DNA of 64,000 nucleotides from Curvularia sp. ZM96 (taxonomy: Eukaryota > Ascomycota > Dothideomycetes > Pleosporales > Pleosporaceae). The DNA lies in the NCBI GenBank assembly GCA_022457065.1, contig JAJGBQ010000001.1, positions 7,316,001-7,380,000 on the forward strand. The letters run 5' to 3'. The notes below the pieces were generated by a model that worked only from the letters and a program-made list of their open reading frames with translations, was not told the origin of the DNA and ran no database searches. The translations under genes and the position numbers were made by a program. Each line of letters opens with the position of its first letter. Positions within the stretch are counted from its first letter, which is position 1. Below, one piece after another: positions 1-13,600 of this stretch.

Positions 1-404
1 TCTTTAACCAAATTGCAACAATCAATGTTTTTTATTCGAAATGAGAGCGGTGGAAAGACTTGTAAATGTCCCTTGTATGCCTTCTTGGTGAGTTCTCAGC
101 CCTTTCAGGATGCTGTTTGCAGGGCAGTCACAAAGTCAATAGTTCTACGAGGTATTGTCGAATTTTCTATAGCTACAGTCCACAGAATGTATACGATCTG
201 CTTTTTGAACAATCCTGTACTCTGTCTCTTCGTGAAACATTGCAACCAACTGAACCATTGAGGTACACTTACGAGATCGAAGAAACTCAAGAACTACGCC
301 AGCAAATCCCTGAACATTTATGAACATCAAACTCCCAAGTACGAGACACTGTTCATTTCATTAAGCAAAGAACGCATTATTTCTCACTCTACCACAGCGA
401 TCAA
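1..404. other. intergenic, 3' flank of the ABC transporter
   Basis: No open frame with protein-like composition or splice context was found here. The stretch lies downstream of the stop codon of the minus-strand ABC transporter and probably holds its 3' UTR. Confidence 0.6.
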
Positions 405-3400
405 CTACATCATCTCCCCTCTCAACAGCTTCCAAAAAGCCCCACCCCGTTTACTCCTCAACTCCTGGAAACTGCCCTGCTCCACCACTCTCCCCTGATC
501 CAGCACAACAACATGCTCCGCAATTGCCATCATCTCTCTCGCATGCGTGATAATCACAACCGTGATCCCATGTCCTTGGCGTGCTCGTCGGACCAATCTC
601 AGCACAGTGTCACGAATTACGTTCGCAGACGCTACATCCAGCGCGCTCGTCGCCTCATCCAAGATGAGAATATCTGGGTTCCGCACAAGTGCTCGGGCGA
701 TAGCTAGGCGCTGGGCCTGGCCTCCTGAGAGACCGGTGCCGCCGTCGCCAATGAGCGTGTTGTATCCTTGGGCTAGGCTGTCAATGAATTCGGATATACC
801 CGCCGCGTCAGCTGCAGCGCGGATGCTATCGATGCTGGCTTCGGGTGAAGAGGGGGAGAACCCGTATGCAATGTTTTGGGCGATGGTGCCCGGGAAGAGG
901 ACGGGGGTCTGAGATACGAGTGCTATACGTGAGCGTAGCGTGGGTGTATGAAGAGCCTTGATGTCGTGGTTGGATATGCTTAGTCTGCTGGTGCGTCGAG
1001 AGAGGTATGGATCATCTGTTTGGTAGAGTTTGAGTAGAAGAGAGGCAATGGTAGATTTTCCTGAGCCAGAGGATCCGACGATGGCGGTGCAGCTTCCTTG
1101 GGGGATAGTGAGGGTTACGTTTTTGAGGACGTGGACGTCCTTGCGGGTTGGGTACGTGAAAGTTACATTCCTGAGGCTAATGGTGCCGGCGGAATGGATG
1201 GGAATCTGGCCTACTAGTTCATGCGAGTCGGTAGGCAGGCGTGCTAGGCGGAGTAGTCGTGTCCCGGCGTTGCGAGAAATGTTGATTTGTGTGACCCATT
1301 GAGCCAGGGAGCTAACGTAGTTGACGCTCATCATGAGAATCAAAAAGCATGCTTGCACTGTGTTTGCAGTGTGCTCTCCTCTGGACATCAGCAGCGCGCC
1401 GTACCAGTACATTAATATAGCCAGGAAGATGACACTGGTGAAGGCCAGGCCGTAGGTGGAACCACAGTAGATGGCGCGCTTGATGCCCACTTTGACTGAT
1501 GTAGTTGTTGCGTCTCGATACTTTGTCCGAAAGTGGTTTTCTAACCCTAGACAACGGACTGTTCTGATATTGATCAATGTCTCATTCAGTATCTCGCCAA
1601 CCTTGTCGTCGGCTTCGCTTGACAGTTTCTCCCACCGGTTGCTGATCATATTATTGCACCTTGTGATTACAAAGAGAACCGGGCCCATGGAGAGCGCTAC
1701 AAGCGCCAGTTTCCACGATATAACCATGCTCCACACGATGGAGATGCCTACCATGAGCATGATGGCCGAAACAATGCAGGCGAAACGGCCGGGTAGATTT
1801 CTTGCTTCTTCAGCGAAGTGGTCCAGTGTCTCAGCAAGTCGCAAAGTACTGTTCTCTTCCTTGTCAAAGAACTCCCGTGGTTGCATGAGAATGCGCCGCA
1901 TAGCTTCTGTCTTGAGTGAAAGACTCCATGCTTGTGCGACTGTGTCTGACAGAAAGAACATAAGGTATTTTGAGAGACCATCGGCAGTAGCTACGGCGAG
2001 GATTGCAAGGGCGTAGTTGCGCGCTTTGTTGTCACCCTGCGAGGTGGACTCTTGTAATGTACCTAGGAGCTGGGCGAAGACCCAGGCGAAGAGGGGTGTG
2101 CAGACGGAGTGGATGACAGTACAGATGAAAGCTCCAAATATCATTACGCGGGAGCTCCAGTTAACTGTGGGCCAGACTGATGAGAGGATCTCCTTGATGG
2201 AAAGGGAGTCTGCTGAAGTGTCGTCTTCGTCTGACATATCTCTGTGGGGTGAGTGTCGGATTTTGGAGAGAATCCGATTACGTCTACGATGTCCTTTGCG
2301 TGGCTCTGGTCGTGGGGGAAGCGAGCATGGTGTCGGAAGAGCCTGCGAATACGGACGGTTGCTCAATGGGGATTGCATCGATAGTACAGAGCTTGGTCGC
2401 CAGCCAACTTCTTTTGAGAGTGAAAGTTCGCGCCGATCTGATTCACACTGTGAGATCCGCTGCCAACCTAGAGAATCCAGACTGAGGCGAAATTCCTTTG
2501 ACCAGAAGTCACCTTTATCCACTTCTGTCATTGCGTGTCCTTGAGACTTTCTGATAGAACCCCGTCTTATAACAAGTGAATGCCGATTTGTTGTTCGAGA
2601 CAGACAATTCTCTTGGAGAGATGATCTCCAGTCATGTGCATCATGAGCAGCTTCCTTCAGGTCATCTCTATCCTCCTCTTCAAACGAGTCAAGAAAATCC
2701 TGGAAAATACCCCCTTGAGCCTCAAGGTCCTTTCTATATCCCTCCTGTACCACTTTGCCATTGCTCAACAGGTAAAGGAAATCTGCGGACTGGATCTGCG
2801 AGATGTCGTGGGTGATGATGAGTGTGGTTTTCCCTTTTCGCCATTCTCGTATTGCTTCAAACACCTCCGTTCTGGTGAAGTAGTCGAGCGCACTAGTAGA
2901 CTCGTCGAGGATAAGGACAGGAGTATCCCGGATTTTGGCTCGTGCCAATGCCAATCTTTGCCTCTGGCCACCGCTCAGAGAACCGCCTTTCATACCAAGT
3001 TCAGTATCAAGCCCGTCTGGAAGTCCTCGCATAACCTCTTCCAACATGCAGAATTTGACGGCATCAAGAATATCCCACATGTGCAGAGTTTCGCCTGGCC
3101 TTCCCATCGCAATGTTGTTGCGAATAGTGTCATTAAATAGCACACTGTGCTGCTCTACAAGCGTGATGTTACGTCGTAGCCATTGGACATCCAAGTGCCC
3201 AAGCGGGGTACCATCAAGGATGACTTCACCAGAAGAAGGCTGATAGAATCGTACAAGAAGCTGGCCCAGGGTGCTCTTTCCAGAGCCGCTTTTACCAATG
3301 ACAAAAGTCGTCTCTCCCGCTGGTATGAACACAGAGACATCGCGGATTGCTACGTCTTCGGCTCGAGAAGGGTAGGAAAAGGTCACCTATTCTGTCAGCG

Positions 3401-4629
3401 ATTTCTCAATAAGTGGTAAAGAAGTTCATACCTTATTGAACTCAATGTCGCCAATACACTGCTTAGGCTTAATTTGACCGTGTAGCTCAAGCTGCTGATT
3501 CCATGTAGGTATCTGCTTCACAATCATGGCCAGATTTGCACCTGCTACTCGACCCTTAGTCAAAACTATCAACTGGGGCATCGCTGCTGACAAGCCGGAC
3601 ATGGCCATGAGGACTGCCCAGAACGTTGTCAGGATATCTGCGGCGCTGCCTTCTCCTGTATCAACTATGTGTTTGCCATACCAAAAGCCCTGGACAAATA
3701 TGCTGATGGTGAAAAATTGCATGAGGCCAATCTGCATAGAACGAAAGTTGGCTATGCTCCTATACAACCGTGCTGCAAGACCTGCGGCTGCTTTGAAGTT
3801 TCTGAGTTCATATTGTTCCCCGTTGAAACATTTGACTGTTTCAATGTTGGATATTGCGGTCGTGATGTACTTCAGTGCGGACTGAAGCTTTTCGGATTGC
3901 TGGCGTGCCCGAAGCGATTGTCGATTATCGATCAATGCCGCAACTAAGTAGAGGACTGGAAAGCCACTGATGAGAATCAGAGTTAACTTCCAAGACAAGT
4001 AGAAAGCAACGCCGAGGGATGCAATGATCTCTATCGATGCTTGGAATGTTTCACCCAGGGGGGATGATACCGAGAGCTGCAGTTCATCGATATACCTGGA
4101 CTACGTTAGTTTTGATATGAGTGCCGTTTACTTTGCGACTAGCGACTTACGCTTGAACTGTCGGTAGGAACGCAGCCATGACAGTGCTTCGTGTGTCAAA
4201 CCATGCCATATCTTTCTTGATAAGTGCATCAAAGACATGGTTGCGAGCGCTTCGTGCCTGCAGCTCGCTGAATGTGAGGAAGCAGAAGTAATGGAAACTA
4301 TTCGAAACCCAGTTCAGGGCGCAGATTGCCGCAAGTACTACGCAGTACCGCGACATATTGCTCATGAGTGCATGACTGTCGACTGATCCGGCACCATACA
4401 GTGTATACTGTTCAAAAATGAATCCGTAGACGACGGCGAATGTGGGCATTGTGAGAGCGGCGACCACTGTTGACACGATACCGCCTAGTATTACTGGCAC
4501 ATGTCGTCTTGTAGTGAATGTGAATAACGCCTTCCAGCCAATCCTTGATATGTACCTCTGCTCTTCATCTGTCTGTGTAGTCGCCGCCTCGTTTTCGCCG
4601 GTCGCGTTCGGTAGAGAGGTGTTCGCCAT
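405..4629 (-). CDS. full-size ABC-B transporter, Ste6/MDR type
   Basis: Predicted ATP-driven exporter with two transmembrane domains and two nucleotide-binding domains in one chain. Exons are 4629-4151, 4095-3432 and 3386-405, with introns of 55 and 45 bp (gtaagt and gtatga donors), giving 1374 residues. Domain order is TMD1 (about residues 30-340), NBD1 with Walker A GKSGSGKST (412-420), signature LSGGQ (518-522) and Walker B acidic pair DE (542-543). A charged linker of about 150 residues rich in Ser and Arg follows, then TMD2, and NBD2 with GSSGSGKST, LSGGQAQR and ILILDEATSALD. Both ATP sites keep their key residues. The layout and length fit fungal Ste6 (a-factor pheromone exporter), but a multidrug ABC-B transporter cannot be excluded from sequence alone. 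The start is the first ATG of the frame, just before a short hydrophilic N-terminus. Confidence 0.9.
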
Positions 4630-5823
4630 GTTGGCTGCTCGAATACTGCGACAGCAGGGAAAAGGTTGGGGGTGGAGGGTGCTGTTGAGTCAATGCGTCA
4701 GGTTACATAACATTGCCGCTACAATCCTGAGTGAAAGTGAAGTCCAAAACAATTCGGGACCTGCATGGACGACTACGACAATGCTCCTTTCGTCTTGTGG
4801 CTTGCGCGAACTACTCCGTTTTGGACATCATATTGTGTGTACCCCTGCAGTAACGTATTCTGCAGTGGCAAAAGTAGTAGTTCATACTCCTGGCTAACAA
4901 AGCGGCCTGTTATAAAAGGCTAGACCAAAATCCAACTTTAGAAAGCTGCAGACTGCTAAACACGTCCTTGCCTTGACATAGATTGGCACCCGATAAAACA
5001 TCATCACAAGATTGTTGTCTGAAATGACTGATTATCATCAATCATCGTTTTGAACAGGTGTAATATGCATGGTAGCTGGTAAACAATCAAAATATTGTGT
5101 GCATGGTGCCGCGTCCGACAAATGAGTTTCGTATACTGCGGCTAGTAATGTCGTTTTCTTAGACCAGAACTCAAGTTCCAGCTTTTCTATTTCAGAATGG
5201 AGGTGGCAAACATCTCAGATAGTCCGAAACGAGCTGAAGTTCATGGTGAATGCTCGGTGTTTAGACCGATATAGGAAGAGTTCTTCCGGACCCATGGGAT
5301 TACCGAGTTCGGATTAGCGTCATTTTGTGATTGGGTATGCGGATATTTCGGAGTATTCGCTTTCAAAGGGAACGTTGTCTCTTCTTGATATTGTTCTCAA
5401 GTCCAATTATGAGAACGCCAATGAAGCCCGTGTTTACAGCCATCCATGTCATCAATAGCATGGGAACAATTACGTCGTTTGTTTCCGAGCACACGTGTTC
5501 GTCATTAACAAAGTATACTAATCTGACAATGACTCCGACGGTACGTCCTTGTGGAGCGAATTACTAGGGCCAATAGCCTGCATGTACGATGGCCTCTGTA
5601 CACTGTCGATTTCAGCACGATCTGCCAAGTTCCTTCGACGGCTTGCTGGATTGGGTGGCGGCTTGTTCACGAACTGGCGCAGCCAAAGAAAGAACAAACT
5701 TTCAAATGGAATGAACCGAAGATGAGACCAGTTGCGTGACACAGTTCGATCGTTTAGGACAGTATCGGTATTACCTGCAGACCAGATTGGGCATTGCAGA
5801 TTTTGCAGGACGTTGTTCGCCAC
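4630..5823. other. intergenic region, about 1.2 kb
   Basis: This lies between the 5' end of the ABC transporter and the 3' end of the PBDC1 gene. Open frames are short, overlap one another and lack plausible splice continuity. It probably contains the transporter promoter (near 4630-5000) and the PBDC1 3' UTR. Confidence 0.6.
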
Positions 5824-6441
5824 TTATTTACCCTGCGCCTTCTCGTAGATCCAATCGTTCAGTCCCTCACGGTTGCTATTCAAATCAGTATTAAGCAGGG
5901 TTCTTGGGGGATGTGCAAACAGACCGTGCAATTTCGATGGCGTAGAATTGCATCCGAACAGCGAATATAGTGCCCTCTTGGCTGTACTCGCTCTTGGGGC
6001 TCGCGCGGAGCATGGTGCCAAAGTTGTAGTCCTCCACCTTGTTCTCATACTCGCTAATGAACTTGCGCCATCGCTCCTTGCCTTCCTTGCTCTTCATCTC
6101 GTCCTCGTTCAGTGTGGCTGCGGCATCGAACTCGGGGAAGTCCTTCTTGAGATGCTCGTAGATCTCATCATCGATCTTGGTGAGTCGCAGTTTGGAGCCG
6201 GGAACCTTCTCGAGAATCTTCCAGTATGTCTCCATGTGTTGTACAACTACGCACTCGGGTCAAAAAGAGTCACAGTAAATGCGCGCAATTATCTTTACCT
6301 TTGACGGCGAACTGCTTCTCAATCTGTGGTACTGTTAGTCGGCTTGCGCCAGCCACTGTGCTCGAATACCCCACGCACCTCCTCGAAGTTCTCAGTCTCC
6401 TCCGGGTTAATGGTTGTGCCTGCTGGACCGGATAGAGACAT
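5824..6441 (-). CDS. PBDC1/Ypl225w family protein (eEF1A chaperone)
   Basis: Small cytosolic protein of 153 residues, close to the 146 of yeast Ypl225w. The family (PBDC1; Chp1 in recent yeast work) assists folding of translation elongation factor eEF1A. Exons are 6441-6379, 6323-6299 (only 25 nt), 6246-5925 and 5875-5824. All junctions keep frame and rebuild family motifs: EKQFAVK across exons 2-3, METYWKILEK, LRLTKIDDEIY, EDYNFGT, and a C-terminal REGLNDWIYEKA that is reached only by splicing the last intron (donor gtctgt). If that intron is ignored, the reading frame ends early with an unrelated tail. It faces the Rtt10/WDR6 gene head to head, with 226 bp between the start codons. Confidence 0.92.
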
Positions 6442-6667
6442 GTTGGCGGTATATATGCGGGTATTCGTCTGCTACTATTTCAAAGTGACAAGACAGATCG
6501 TTGTGGCGTGGTTGGGTTTGCACTCAGGCGCATAGCATGGCCGACAAAAAATCACAGCGACGGCTTCGTCATTGCCCCGCCTGCATTCGCAGCGGGCGCG
6601 GGGCTGACTCAACCCCAAATTTCCACACACCATGCACGCCGACCTTACAGGCGACCCTTTGTCACCA
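6442..6667. promoter_or_regulatory. bidirectional promoter region, PBDC1 / Rtt10
   Basis: The 226 bp between two divergent start codons must hold the core promoters and 5' UTRs of both genes. No specific factor site is assigned. The inference rests on gene orientation only. Confidence 0.5.
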
Positions 6668-9600
6668 ATGTCGCCAACTCTACATGTGAGCGCGCATTGA
6701 GCAAACACGAATTGCCACTGATTATCTTAGCATGAATGCACTCGCGTACCCGTGACGGCATTGGCCTCTTGCGGCTCTCTGCTCATTGCCGCAGAAGGCC
6801 CATTTTTGCGCTTCTACCATGCAAAGGACTCACGATACATCACATCGCAGCGTGTGTTCAAGGCGCAAGCAGTACATGGCATACGCATCCGTTCTCAAGA
6901 GCATGCCCATGTTGTTAAGCTCGTCGTCTGGGGAGGCCGACTAGTTCGCGCCTTTGCGATCAATTTTACGGCGGATGACGAAAAATGCTTGACGTTTTGT
7001 ACATCCAATGTCGCGAAAGCGTCAGATTGGATTTTCGATCTTGCCCTTAGACCGAAGAGCCTGGATGATGACATGCACTATCATAGAGGAATTTCTGTTG
7101 CTGTTACCGCACATAATGCACTACTGCAAGTGACCTGCCAACAGCGCGACACAGGGACAACTTTGGGAAACGAGTGCGCATACCTAATCATGTCTTCCTC
7201 GAGCAACTCAGGCCCGCTGACACATTTTCTTAGATCTATCTCAGTAAGTATCTCAGAACTTACCTCAAGTTCCCGATCCATCCTTTACTCGGCGCATCTA
7301 TTTTGGGAAGATCTGAACCGAGTCCTTATCGCTGCTGGTACGGCGTTTGGCGAAATAATCTACTGGTCGTGGTGTGACGAAGATGGTGGCGGCTCAGTAT
7401 CTTGTATCCACCGCGTATTCCTTGGCCACGAAGGATCCATCTTTGGGGTTCAGATTTCTGAAGAGCTTCCGAGCGGGTGCTGCCAGAAATTGAAGCGAGT
7501 GGTGGCAAGTTGCAGCGATGACCGAACCATTCGAATATGGGATGTTTCCGATGTAGACACGAATGCTGCCACTTCAACAGTTCAAAGCGACGACGTTGAA
7601 GTATTGCGGACGCGCCACACTGGCTTCAGTAATGAAGCTTTCGACACTCATGAATTCAGCAGCTCTGATTGCCTAGCAATCGGTTGGGGTCATCTTTCAC
7701 GTGTTTGGTCCGTACGTTTTCTTGAGGCCTCGCCATGTAATGGGTCACTTTTACTTCAGTCGGCCGGAGAGGATGCTACTGCGAGGACCTGGGAGCTTAC
7801 ACAGAATTCTGGGAACAACCAAAATCTTCCATACAAATTGCAAGAGCTGGACTGCGCTGGACATCATAGTGGCAAGAACATGTGGTCTTCAGTCATCTCA
7901 CATGATTCTGCGGGGATGCAGCGAGTAACGACAGGAGGTGCCGACAGCAAGATCACATCCACGCCACTTCCTCGGATTTTACAGACCAAAGACGATATGC
8001 TTAACAGTGAAGCGGAATACACAGTAACCGATATACTCTCCTGGGCTCAGCCATCTATTTCCGAAAGCCCCAGTGCTACATCGGCTAGCACCCAAAAATC
8101 TTCAAAGAAAGCTGAGTTCTTCAGAAGCTACTGTTTTGTAGATGAAACTACTTTCCTACTTACAACCAACTCTGGCAAAGTTTTGGTCGCATCATTGTCT
8201 TCAAGTTCAAATGGACACAGCAAGAGCCTTCTCTCAAACGCTACCCTGCTTGGACAGCCGGAAGATCTCGCCGGCTACTCCGTGTGTGCAAGCAGCTCTC
8301 ACCCTGGCGTCGCATATATCGCAGGCGCAAACGGCAGCATTTATGTATACCGCAAAAGTGCCGCGACATTGACGAAGTTGTACACAATGGGAAGCAAGGT
8401 TGGGGATATATTCGCTGCAGATGTTTCGAGACCTTCTTCCCAGTGTGCAACGGCTTTACTTGCGACGCTTGTTGGGCAGGGTAAAGCTCAATTGTTGTAC
8501 GTGGATCCTAGGAATGACACCGAGATATCGAAACAGGTGCAAATACCCATATCGGAGTCTCTGACGGGCTCCGTCGTAACCAGCATGGCTCACCTAGAGG
8601 CTTTCGGAAAAGAATTCATGGCAATTGGGTTTCGACGTGGATCCATTGCCTTATACAGCATTGAGGAGAATGAATGCCAAGCCACACTGCTCAAGGTCAT
8701 TGAAAAGGTACATGGTGGCGAGACAGTCACTGCTCTCAAATGGATCAATACTCTTGGAGATTCATCGCAAGCTCATTTGTATACAACTGGAAGAGATGGG
8801 TGTCTCACTGTGCATGACATACATCTATCTACAGGCTCAGTCACATTGATTCACGATCTCGCGCTATCGTTCGGGCCCAATATAGAAGGCCTTTACTTGC
8901 AGCAGGATCGCTTGCTTGTGCATGGTTTCTCCAGTAAGAAATGGTATCTCTATGATGTCACCATGGAAGAGGAGGTGATGAGTATCGATACAGGAGGCGC
9001 GCATAGGAGCTGGACATTTCATCCACATTCATCGTTGGGAGGTACACTTGTATGGACTCGAGCCTCTAGTATGCATATCTATAGCCAGTATGGCATGAAC
9101 CATCAAGTTGTCAGGTCCGGTGGCCACGGACGCGAGATTAAAGCAGTTTCAGTATCGTCAAAAGGGAATACTGATTCTCCTCATCACCTGATCGCTACAG
9201 GCGCCGAGGACACCGACATCAAACTATTCCAATACGCTCATGGCGATCTGGTCTGCCGAAGGACGCTGCGAAAACACACGACCGGTATTCAACATCTTCA
9301 ATGGTCAGACAATGGCGCGTATCTTTTCAGTAGCGGCGGATGCGAAGAATGTACGTTTCAAGTTCTCGTTCTCGTTCTCAAACCGCAGGCACCATGGTAT
9401 AGTCTACTGACCGTTTTGATAGTCTATATATGGCGGATCCGGAACTTGCCATCGTCATCGCTCGACATTGGCGTTGTTTGTGAGAGCGTATATACACCAG
9501 AAAGCGAGCATGCAGATCTTAGGATCATGTCTTTTGACGTGACAACTTTCGGGACTGCACATTTCATCACCATGGTTTTCTCCGATTCTAGCATCAAGGT

Positions 9601-10325
9601 ACGAACTTCTGACAACCATTATCGTACACCATGGCTATTGTATTGATACATTCCAGGCCTATCTCTACGACCCGGTAGCTGCTATAAAGTGGACACCTCT
9701 TGCTAAAGGCCTTTATTTCACATCGTGCCTGACCCAATGCATACATCTGTCTGCAACCCAGGTTCTGACAGCTGGCACAGATGGTCACGCTGTCACGTGG
9801 TCAATCCTTGAGAAGGAAAAGGTATCATCTACCGGACCTTCGAATGACGTCTTGAAATGGACCTGGCAGCATCCGGCGAAGATACATCAGAACGCTTCGA
9901 AGGTCATGGTCTCACATGCCCTAGACAACGAAACCACGCTTGTTGTCTCGGGCGGCGACGATGGCAGTCTGGCATTCTTACTCGCCCGCTCTGCGCCTTC
10001 GCCAGCTACATCATACGTCTCTCCCCCGATACTTGTAAGTCGTGTACACGGTTCAGCTGTCACAGCATGCGCAATGTACCGGCGGGGATCCGGATTCACG
10101 CTTCTCACATCCGGGAATGACGAGTGGGTTAGGCAATGGGAAATCACCCTACAAGATCCAGATCAGAAAGGTGGGGAAGACCCCTTGAAGATCCAAAGGC
10201 TAAACAAGATCAAGACAAGCGTTGCAGACGTGTCGAGTATGGCTGTTTTGGACGTAGATGGGGGCACAGCCTGTGCAAAGGTTCTGATATGTGGTGTTGG
10301 AATGGAAGTCATACGCGTAGAGTGA
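6668..10325 (+). CDS. rtt10: WD40-repeat protein, Rtt10/Trm734 (WDR6) family
   Basis: Scaffold protein of 1160 residues. In yeast this family (Rtt10/Trm734) partners the methyltransferase Trm7 for 2'-O-methylation of tRNA wobble position 34; the human orthologue is WDR6. Exons are 6668-6685, 6731-9350, 9423-9598 and 9657-10325. The first exon is only 18 nt. It is needed because the long frame has an in-frame stop at 6728 and no ATG, whereas splicing from gtgagc at 6686 to the AG at 6730 gives a clean start. The start of the long exon (PVTALAS, then LLIAAEGPFLRFY) matches the family N-terminus. WD-type blades are visible, for example RVVASCSDDRTIRIWDVS, LQSAGEDATARTWEL and IATGAEDTDIKLF. The 72-bp intron at 9351 keeps frame and has no stop, so it is easily missed. 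Confidence 0.88.
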
Positions 10326-10639
10326 AGAATGGACAGGGTTACCAAGAAATGAGGCTGTTAGTAGGGGTGCGTTGGAACCAAAACAGCGCTAGACTTCTCG
10401 GATGATGCGCAGATTGTTGCATGATAGCGGTGACCGTGTGGATCTGCCCGTCTTTGGTACCGGCACGCGACGGCAATGGTGTTGCCGGGACAACGCCCCT
10501 CCCAGAATGGCTAGTGGCAGTTTTGCGCTTTGACAACACAACACTGCAAGCACATCCACACATCCTCAACTTATCTCTCCCACAACCACAACCCGGCAAC
10601 CACATGCACAACGAAAGATAGCGAACATCGATATTCATC
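10326..10639. other. intergenic, tandem spacer
   Basis: This 314-bp spacer between two plus-strand genes holds the Rtt10 terminator region and the promoter of the BRCT protein. No further gene is seen. Confidence 0.5.
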
Positions 10640-13600
10640 ATGGTCGCTACACGTCGCGGTGCGAAAGAGGCCCCAGCGGCCTCATCCGCACCTTCCAATA
10701 CGCTCAAAGCCGCTCCCAAACGCGGTGTCAGAACGAAGCCTGTCGAACAAGCTGCAGAGCCTGCTCCTGCAAAGATCACAAAAACGACTGCTACAAAACG
10801 GAAAGCCAAGGATGAGCCCGAAGACGCTGAGCTCCCGGCAGCCAAGAAGACTGTCGCGACAAAGGCAACCCGCACAACAAAGACTCAGACGAAAGCAGAG
10901 CCAACTCCCGCTGCACCAAAGAGGGCGACTCGCGGCCGCAAAGCTGAGGAGGTTGCTGCCGTAGACGAGGTCGAGACAACTGAGGAGGCGCCTAAGCCAG
11001 CAGCTACTCGGGCGCGCAAGATCGCCGCAGTGAAGAAGACACCTGCACCAAAGGCGGAAGAGCCAGTTGTTCCCGAAGAGCCTGTCATCGAAGAGCCTGC
11101 CATCCAAGAGGCTCCCAAGCCGGCATCACGGCCGCGCAAAGCGATTGTCCAGAAAGCGCCCGTCAGCAAGAAGACTGATGCGAAGGAGAACGTCACGGTT
11201 GAGGCCACCAAGCCGGCGACACGTGCACGCAAACCTGCGGTACCAAAGGCCCCAGTGTCAGCTGCAGCGCCGAGAGCCACGCGTGGTCGCGATGTACCCA
11301 CAGTCACACAAGAGCCGCTTATCAAAGGTCTACCCCGTAAGCCTATCAAGAAGGCTGTTACCAAACCGGTTGCAAAGGTCGAACCTAAGCAAATCGAACA
11401 AGCAGCAGAAGAGGTGGTCAAGACACCAGGCAAGGATGTCTGCGAGAAGTCGGTTGAGTCGGTGAACGAGCCTGTTGAAGAGCCTATGGCGGAGTATCCT
11501 GGATACCCTTCCACACCTGCACACATTGCAGCACCAATCACCTCAAGAAAAGCCTTGGCTGAGCTCCCCAACTACCCCAACACTCCATCCCACATTGTCG
11601 CGCCTATTTCTCACAAGGCTGCTCTGGCGGAGCTTGCTGGATATCCGAAGACGCCGGCGCACATCGTTGCACCCATAAGTTCTAAGGATGCTCTGGCCGA
11701 AATGCCTGGCTACCCCAAGACACCTGCCCACATCAAAGCCCCGATAACCAACGAAGCTGCACTGGCGGAGATGCCTGATTACCCTAAAACGCCCGCACAT
11801 ATCAAGGCGCCCATCAGCTCTGTGGAAGCCCTGGCTGAGATGCCGGATTATCCAAAGACACCCGCACACATCAGCGCACCCATTAGCAACAAGGATGCTT
11901 TGACTGAGATGCCTAGCTACCCCAAGACGCCAGCTCACATCAAGGCCCCGATCTCCGTCAAGGACGCAATGGCTGAGATGCCCAACTACCCCACAACGCC
12001 AGCTCACATTATTGCACCTGTTGTATCTCCCAAGGAGCAGAAGAACGCCGAAGTGGTTGATCATGACGGCGACATTGAGATGTCCGACGTAGATGAACTC
12101 TCGCCAGCTAAAGATGACCATGCTTCCGACGATGCTGAAACTGAAGCTCCTGTGGCAATCAGCGCACAAGAAGAATCTCAAGAGACTGCAACCCCTGCTA
12201 ATGTCGACCAAGAAGAGGCCGGAAACATTATGGTTTCTATCGAGACTGCCGTCACGCCCGCAGCCAATTCACCTGTTCCTGTCCAAGCCCAGACGCCTTA
12301 CCACGCTACAACCCCTATCCAAGAGACTTCTGCCGTTGTCCCTGGCACGCCTCCTGCGCAAATCGTCTGGGGTGTCACTGATCAGGAAGCCTTCGAGGAA
12401 CTTCCCGCTGAATACCCAACCACACCATCTCATATCACGGCTCCGGTTACATCAAAGGCAGCGATGGCCGAGCTTCCCGGCTATCCAAAGACCCCAGCTC
12501 ACATTACAGCGCCAATCACTCCACGACGCGCCTTTGCTGAACTGCCTGATTATCCAACCACCCCAAGTCTTGCCCTCGAGGCTGCTATTCAGGAAGAGAT
12601 TACCGCGTCGGTCAAGAAGCAAACACCTTCGCCTGTACGCTATCCCAGTGTCAACAGGACTGTCTCTTTCGGGCTTGATGAGCCTAGCGAGATCGGCGAC
12701 ATAAGTGAGATCACTGAAGCCAGCGAGTTCAGCGAGGTTTATGTGGCGAGCACACCGAAGGCGGTATCTTTCGGTGACTTGAAGGCAAGCATGCCCATCA
12801 AGCCCTTGCAGCTTGCTCCTTCGTTCGCAGCTCCTCAACCAGCATCACCTACAAAATCCGCCCTGAGGTCCCCACTGAAGGCTACGGATGCAAAGACACC
12901 GAAGAAGTCTGTCGCCTGGACCGATGTCCAAGCTGACGAGAGCGAACTCCTTCTTTACGACGGCATCCTCCAAGGCATGGTCTTTTATGTCGATGTTACA
13001 CGTAACGGAAAGGAGCAGAACTTCTTGTTCCGCGGTCTGCTAGAGGATCTTGGAGCTAAGGTTGTCACGGACATCTCGCATGCTTCCATAACTCACGTTT
13101 TGTTCAAGGATGGAAGCATGTCCACACTGGAGAAGTGCTTTGCTAACAAGGGAGCTATCAAGTGTGTTAATGTCGGCTGGGTCTTGGACAGCGAGGCGAA
13201 TAAGAAGCGTATGGATGAAGATTCCTATTTGGTTGATCTCTCCGTCGCTAAGCCCGCGTCCCCCCTTCCTACTACCACCATGAAGCCGTTTACCCCTGCC
13301 AAGACGCCCTCCAAGTACGCCCTTCCTCCCTCTTCCCAATGCAAGACGCCCAGTACTCCTACCAGCTCCGAATTTGACCGCTCTTTTGACGCCGACAAAG
13401 AGAACTGCGAGGTTGGCGCATTCTTCGACAAGAGTCCTCTTGCTCCTCGTACCGTTCCTAACAAGAAGTCAACTTTCTTGTTCAGCCAGTCAGCCATCAG
13501 GACTCCATCCAGGCCACTCTTCCACCTGACTACTCCGTCGAAACCAAGCTTCTCTGCGGTGAAGCCTGCTCCTCACGCTTTCTCTACTGTTAAGAAGCGT

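Noticed and set aside
5518..5823. 101-codon minus-strand frame directly after the PBDC1 stop codon
   Set aside because: It starts at a GTG right behind the stop and is most simply 3' UTR.
11488..12018. Regular repeats that might suggest a CRISPR array or satellite
   Set aside because: The unit is an exact multiple of three, in frame, and conserved as protein, so it is a coding repeat.
11543..12211. 222-codon frame antisense to the BRCT gene
   Set aside because: It is a shadow of the 69-bp coding repeats read on the other strand.
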